DNA from: CALFVT01 sp964513675
GTDB taxonomy: Bacteria > Pseudomonadota > Alphaproteobacteria > Caulobacterales > Maricaulaceae
Length of the DNA: 27,620 nucleotides
NCBI GenBank assembly: GCA_964513675.1
Contig: CAZEOD010000034.1
Span: 1-27,620, forward strand
Direction of reading: 5' to 3'
Part shown: piece after piece, positions 24,447 through 27,620 of the stretch
Position numbering within the stretch: position 1 is the first letter of the stretch
Layout: every line of letters begins with the position of its first letter
Program-made: the position numbers and the translations under genes
The notes under the pieces: model-generated
The model's database searches: none
Told to the model about the DNA's origin: nothing
What the model saw: only the letters and a program-made list of their open reading frames with translations

Positions 24447-25407
24447 CGAAACTTGCGCATATTGCTGTTTTAAAAGGCGGGATGTCATCGGAGCGTGATG
24501 TGTCGTTGGTGTCTGGCGCGGCCTGCGCGAAAGCGCTGCGCGGGGAGGGCTACCGCGTCTCTGAAATTGATGTGAGCTATAATCTCTGGGAGCAGTTGCA
24601 AGCGCTATCACCGGATATTATATTTAATGCCCTACATGGGGATTGGGGCGAGGATGGCCGCGTGCAGGGCGTGCTGGATATGTACGGAAAACCATATAGC
24701 CATAGCGGGGTTATGGCCTCTGCTTTAGCCATGGATAAGCACCGCGCGAAATCTGTGTTGCGNNNNNNNNNNATGTTGGCATTACCGTGCCCGAAGGGGG
24801 CTTGATGCGCCGCGTTGATGTTGCCAAAGCTCATCCTTTTGCGCCGCCCTATGTTGTCAAGCCAAATGGCCAAGGCTCAAGTGTCGGTGTTTATATCATC
24901 AAAGCGGGGGAGCCGCCCTTGGCTATGCTCGCAGATCAGGCGGATATGGGCGATTATGTGATCGCCGAAAAATATGTGCCGGGGCGAGAGTTAACCGTTG
25001 CCGTTATGGGAGACCGCGCCTTAGCGGTGACTGAAATTATTCCTGATGTGGACTGGTATGATTTTGACGCGAAATATTCGGATGGAGGCTCGCGGCATGT
25101 TGTGCCGGCGGTGATTCCTGATGATGTAACGCAGCTCTGTCTGGATTGGGCGCTAAAGGCCCATCAAGCGCTAGGATGCCGCGGCGTGACACGCGCAGAT
25201 TACAGATATGATGATATTACTGAAGATTTAACAGATATTGTAAATAAAATCGTAATGCTTGAGGTGAATACTCAACCGGGAATGACTCCAACGTCGCTCG
25301 TGCCCGAACAAGCTGCCTACCGCGCTATCGGGTTTGGCGCGTTATGTCGCTGGATTGTTGAGGATGCTACATGGCCGAGAATGAGCGCGGAAATTATCAG
25401 CGCGTAA
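24443..25407 (+). CDS. ddl: D-alanine--D-alanine ligase (interrupted by assembly gap)
   Basis: ATP-grasp enzyme that makes D-Ala-D-Ala for MurF. The N-terminal part reads MTKLAHIAVLKGGMSSERDVSLVSG, HGDWGEDGRVQGVLDMYGKPYSHSGVMASALAMDKH, then runs into 10 Ns at 24763-24772. After the gap the protein continues in a different frame with VGITVPEGG, VVKPNGQGSSVGV, YDFDAKYSDGG and LEVNTQPGMTPTSLVPEQA, all Ddl motifs. The frame change is not a true frameshift: the N count is a placeholder. If 2 nt are missing, the protein is 318 residues and motif spacing fits DdlB. An automatic caller would split it into two ORFs. The start overlaps murB (ATGA), and the last 37 nt overlap ftsQ. Confidence 0.93.
24763..24772. 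other. Assembly gap (10 N)
   Basis: Ten Ns inside ddl. The frame upstream and the frame downstream agree only if the real missing length is 2, 5, 8, 11 and so on, not 10. Alignment to the spacing in E. coli DdlB favours 2. Confidence 0.95.
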
Positions 25408-26231
25408 GCCCGATTAAACCGAATTTGCGCGGCGCAGGAAACTGGACGCGGGCGCAATTTCGCGCGGCGAGCTATTCGCGCAAAGCCATGTTGCGTTTGG
25501 TTGGCTCTATTCTGGTGACAATGGCCGTTCTTATCTATGTGGCCTTATGGATGGGCGGATTACTGCCGGCCGTTAAAACTAATATTCATAATTTCAATCA
25601 ATCGCGCCTTATGGCGGCCGGATTTGTTGTCAAAGATATTGATATTGTCGGGGAAGGCCGCTTGCGTGAGCGCGATGTACGCACGGCGCTGGGCATTTAC
25701 GAAGGGCAATATTTCTTTGGGGCTGACCTTGCCGCGGCGCAAAGCCGCGTTGAAAATTTAAACTGGGTTGAAAATGTTGTCGTTCGCCGTTTATGGCCGA
25801 ACCGTATTGTTGTTGAAATTATCGAGCGCGATGTTTTTGCGCTCTGGCAGCATCAAGGGAAATTGGCAGTTATTGACCCAAGCGGCGTTATTATTGAATC
25901 CGCCGCGGCACAAGATTATAGCCGGCTTCCGCATTTTATCGGCGAAAATATCGCTGGTAACGGCCCTGATATTCTCGCGGCTTTGGCGCAATATCCTGAA
26001 TTATCTCGCCGTTTTACAACGCTGCGCCGCCTTGGAGATCGCCGCTGGGATATTATTGATATGTCGGCGGATATGACGATTAAACTCCCAGAGACGAATA
26101 TTGATGCGGCGCTGAAAAAAGTCATGGCGTATCACCATCAAACGCAATGGCTTGATCGTAAGATTGATATGATTGATTTGCGCGTTGCGGGACGTATATC
26201 TATTCGCCCGCATGAATTTGGGCAGAGCTAA
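25371..26231 (+). CDS. ftsQ: Cell division protein FtsQ
   Basis: 286 residues. A basic cytoplasmic tail of about 40 residues is followed by one transmembrane helix (about 42-64, LVGSILVTMAVLIYVALWMGG). A POTRA domain comes next (about 84-154: VVKDIDIVGEGRLRERDVRTAL, NLNWVENVVVRRLWPNRIVVEIIERDVFALW), then the FtsQ/DivIB domain with LPHFIGEN and the C-terminal IDMIDLRVAGRISIRP. It links early and late divisome proteins via FtsB/FtsL. The ATG at 25371 lies within ddl and has GAGG about 9 nt upstream, giving a 37-nt overlap. It ends 5 nt before ftsA. Confidence 0.95.
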   Translation: MAENERGNYQRVSPIKPNLRGAGNWTRAQFRAASYSRKAMLRLVGSILVTMAVLIYVALWMGGLLPAVKTNIHNFNQSRLMAAGFVVKDIDIVGEGRLRERDVRTALGIYEGQYFFGADLAAAQSRVENLNWVENVVVRRLWPNRIVVEIIERDVFALWQHQGKLAVIDPSGVIIESAAAQDYSRLPHFIGENIAGNGPDILAALAQYPELSRRFTTLRRLGDRRWDIIDMSADMTIKLPETNIDAALKKVMAYHHQTQWLDRKIDMIDLRVAGRISIRPHEFGQS

Positions 26232-26236
26232 CGGCT

Positions 26237-27511
26237 ATGTTTCCAATTTTCGGGGCTTCTAATGATGAAAAAGACATTCGCGCCGTGCTGGATATTGGCA
26301 CGTCTAAAGCGGTGTGTTTAATCGGCCATGAAGAACCCGGTCTTGGTATGCGCATTATCGGCTCTGGCCAAGCGCAGGTCGAAGGTCTTAAGGCGGGGGC
26401 GGTGATTGACCTTGTCAAAGCTGAAACAGGTATTCGCGAAGCGGTTCGGCGCGCCGAGAAAAAATCCGGCGTGGCTGTGCGCTCTGTCGGGGTGAATGTT
26501 TCAACGCGCTCTTTAACCTCTCACCGCATGGAAGTTGAAACGGCCTTTGCCAGCGGCGCCGTTGCGGCGCGGGACTTGCGCCGCCTTAAGCGGGAATCGC
26601 TGGTGAAACAGGCCCAGCCCGAAACAGTTATTTTGCACGCCATGCCGCTTGATTGGCGTGTTGACCAAGAGCGGGGGATCAAAGACCCGACGGGCATGTA
26701 TGGCTCGCGCCTCAGTGTGCATATGCATTTTGTCAAAGCCGATATTGGCCCGCTCCGTAATTTAGCTCATTGTATAGAGCGTAGCCATATTCAAATCGGC
26801 GCGGCACATGCGGCGCCATTGGCAGCGGCAGAAGCGGTCTTGACCGATGATGAAAAAGACCTCGGCGCGACAGTTATCGACCTCGGCGCAGGTGTTAGCT
26901 CTTATGCTATTTATCGTCATAATGAGCTGATACACGTCGGCGCTGTAGGGCGCGGCGGGAAAAATATCACGCAAGATTTGGCTGTGGGTCTTTCAACGCC
27001 GCCGGAAGCCGCAGAGCGTATTAAACGCATTTATGGCTCGGCGCTTTATGGATTTGACGATCAGCAGCTTGTTCCGTGCCCGCCTGTCGGCGCGCTCGAT
27101 CAACTTGCCGGTCATCCCAAAGCCTTTGTTATCGAGATTATCCGCGCGCAGCTTGAAGTTATTTTTGCGAAGATGAAAGCGCAGCTTGAGGAAAAGGGGC
27201 TGGAGCCTTACATCGGCCGCCGCATTGTTTTAACGGGCGGCGGGGCTTTGCTAAACGGGATCACCGAGTTTGTCACAACGATATTTAACGTGCCTGTTCG
27301 TATTGGCCGCGTGCATAGTGTTATTGGGCTTGAAGATCACCAAAGCCAAGCTGACTTTGCGACGGCTTGCGGCCTTATGAAGCTCGATTTTATGACCCGT
27401 AATGAGACGATATCCGGCCCGCCGGATTTATCTGGCCGGCAATTTAGAACGCGCCGCTATGCCGGCGGCGGCTTAGGGCTCTCATTACGCTGGCTGCGTG
27501 ATAATTTTTAA
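26237..27511 (+). CDS. ftsA: Cell division protein FtsA
   Basis: 424 residues, actin-like ATPase that tethers FtsZ to the membrane. Phosphate-binding loop AVLDIGTSKAVCLIG is at the N-terminus; the 1C-type subdomain follows (VNVSTRSLTSHRMEVE...), then VIDLGAGVSSYAIYRHNELIHVGAVGRGGKNITQDLA and RRIVLTGGGALLNGITEF, which are the actin-fold phosphate 2 and adenosine motifs. The C-terminus GGGLGLSLRWLRDNF is the amphipathic membrane-targeting helix. Length matches the family. It is the last complete gene of the window. Confidence 0.97.
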   Translation: MFPIFGASNDEKDIRAVLDIGTSKAVCLIGHEEPGLGMRIIGSGQAQVEGLKAGAVIDLVKAETGIREAVRRAEKKSGVAVRSVGVNVSTRSLTSHRMEVETAFASGAVAARDLRRLKRESLVKQAQPETVILHAMPLDWRVDQERGIKDPTGMYGSRLSVHMHFVKADIGPLRNLAHCIERSHIQIGAAHAAPLAAAEAVLTDDEKDLGATVIDLGAGVSSYAIYRHNELIHVGAVGRGGKNITQDLAVGLSTPPEAAERIKRIYGSALYGFDDQQLVPCPPVGALDQLAGHPKAFVIEIIRAQLEVIFAKMKAQLEEKGLEPYIGRRIVLTGGGALLNGITEFVTTIFNVPVRIGRVHSVIGLEDHQSQADFATACGLMKLDFMTRNETISGPPDLSGRQFRTRRYAGGGLGLSLRWLRDNF

Positions 27512-27538
27512 CCTTAAAGCACTAAATTAATCGCAGAG

Positions 27539-27553
27539 TTAACGCGGCGTTAA
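27539..27553. promoter_or_regulatory. CtrA-type box in the ftsA-ftsZ gap
   Basis: TTAA-CGCGGCG-TTAA is an exact TTAA-N7-TTAA, embedded in a 17-bp perfect dyad (GTTAACGC G GCGTTAAC, 27538-27554). Further TTAA words at 27514, 27527, 27572 and 27584 crowd the same gap; the pair at 27572 and 27584 has N8 spacing. In Caulobacter CtrA binds near the ftsZ promoter and represses it. Binding here is inferred. Confidence 0.6.
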
Positions 27554-27598
27554 CCGAATGCACAGAAAGTGTTAAGCATAATATTAACGCCAGCCGTT

Positions 27599-27603
27599 GA
27601 GTC
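27599..27603. promoter_or_regulatory. GANTC (CcrM-type) site before ftsZ
   Basis: GAGTC, 6 nt before the putative ftsZ ATG, matches the CcrM methylation target GANTC. In Caulobacter, methylation of such sites in the ftsZ promoter affects expression. A single 5-bp match is weak on its own; position next to the CtrA box is what makes it notable. Confidence 0.35.
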
Positions 27604-27609
27604 AGAACT

Positions 27610-27620
27610 ATGAGCTTAAA
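27610..27620 (+). CDS. Probable start of ftsZ (truncated by window end)
   Basis: ATG-AGC-TTA-AA at the window edge reads M-S-L-(K/N). ftsZ is expected directly after ftsA in this cluster, and the 98-nt gap with regulatory sites fits. Only 11 nt are visible and the Shine-Dalgarno is weak, so identity is by context alone. Confidence 0.35.

Noticed and set aside
24443..24805. Frameshifted ddl pseudogene
   Set aside because: The frame change coincides exactly with the placeholder Ns, and all catalytic motifs on both sides are intact.
24787..25407. Separate 206-residue gene with a GTG start after the N gap
   Set aside because: It is the C-terminal part of Ddl; the start is forced by the gap, and the N-terminal part lies just upstream.

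Overview
The window looks like a chromosomal piece of an alphaproteobacterium. The evidence is a class A RNase P RNA, an L33 of alphaproteobacterial type, a complete mraZ-to-ftsA division and cell-wall (dcw) cluster in the usual alphaproteobacterial order, and CtrA-type (TTAA-N7-TTAA) and CcrM-type (GANTC) sites at the ends of that cluster. The regulatory sites and the neighbourhood (djlA, amidase, rnpB, mraZ) resemble the Caulobacterales/Maricaulales/Hyphomonadaceae group, but that placement is inference. A 10-N spacer at 24763-24772 shows the source is a draft assembly.

Region 1 (1-3.9 kb) is mostly on the minus strand: rpmG with its terminator and promoter, an ABC-F ATPase, an exported thioredoxin-like protein, then a plus-strand trypsin-like protease that converges on cutA so closely that both share a CTAG for their stops. 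Region 2 (3.9-9.2 kb, plus strand) is a run of accessory and housekeeping genes: a zinc-less MDR oxidoreductase, an NTF2-like lipoprotein, a DjlA-type co-chaperone, a small membrane protein, an EamA transporter, a DUF1801 protein, and an N-acetylmuramoyl-L-alanine amidase with a peptidoglycan-binding domain. The transporter and DUF1801 genes are separated by three copies of an 18-bp repeat. Region 3 (9.17-10.9 kb) holds an unrecognised 62-residue minus-strand protein, rnpB with a clear promoter, a 260-bp gap with three hairpin/dyad sequences, and a pirin.

Region 4 (10.86-27.62 kb) is the dcw cluster: mraZ-rsmH-ftsL-ftsI-murE-murF-mraY-murD-ftsW-murG-murC-murB-ddl-ftsQ-ftsA, with the first bases of a likely ftsZ at the window end. 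Most junctions overlap (ATGA, TAATG or GTGA) or are only a few bases long, so it should be read as one long operon. MurC, D, E, F, Ddl, MraY and MurG make lipid II, MurB supplies UDP-MurNAc, FtsW/FtsI polymerise and crosslink septal wall, FtsQ/L recruit them, and FtsA tethers FtsZ.

The main regulatory observations are a perfect TTAA-N7-TTAA overlapping the -35 of a TATAAA promoter ahead of mraZ, three MraZ-type boxes at 10-bp spacing just downstream, and a second perfect TTAA-N7-TTAA plus a GAGTC in the ftsA-ftsZ gap. The window does not show an obviously new multi-gene system. The most useful leads are this two-ended CtrA control, the 18-bp stop-codon-carrying repeat, the hairpins after rnpB, the small unknown protein beside it, and the ddl assembly gap, which family spacing suggests is really 2 nt.
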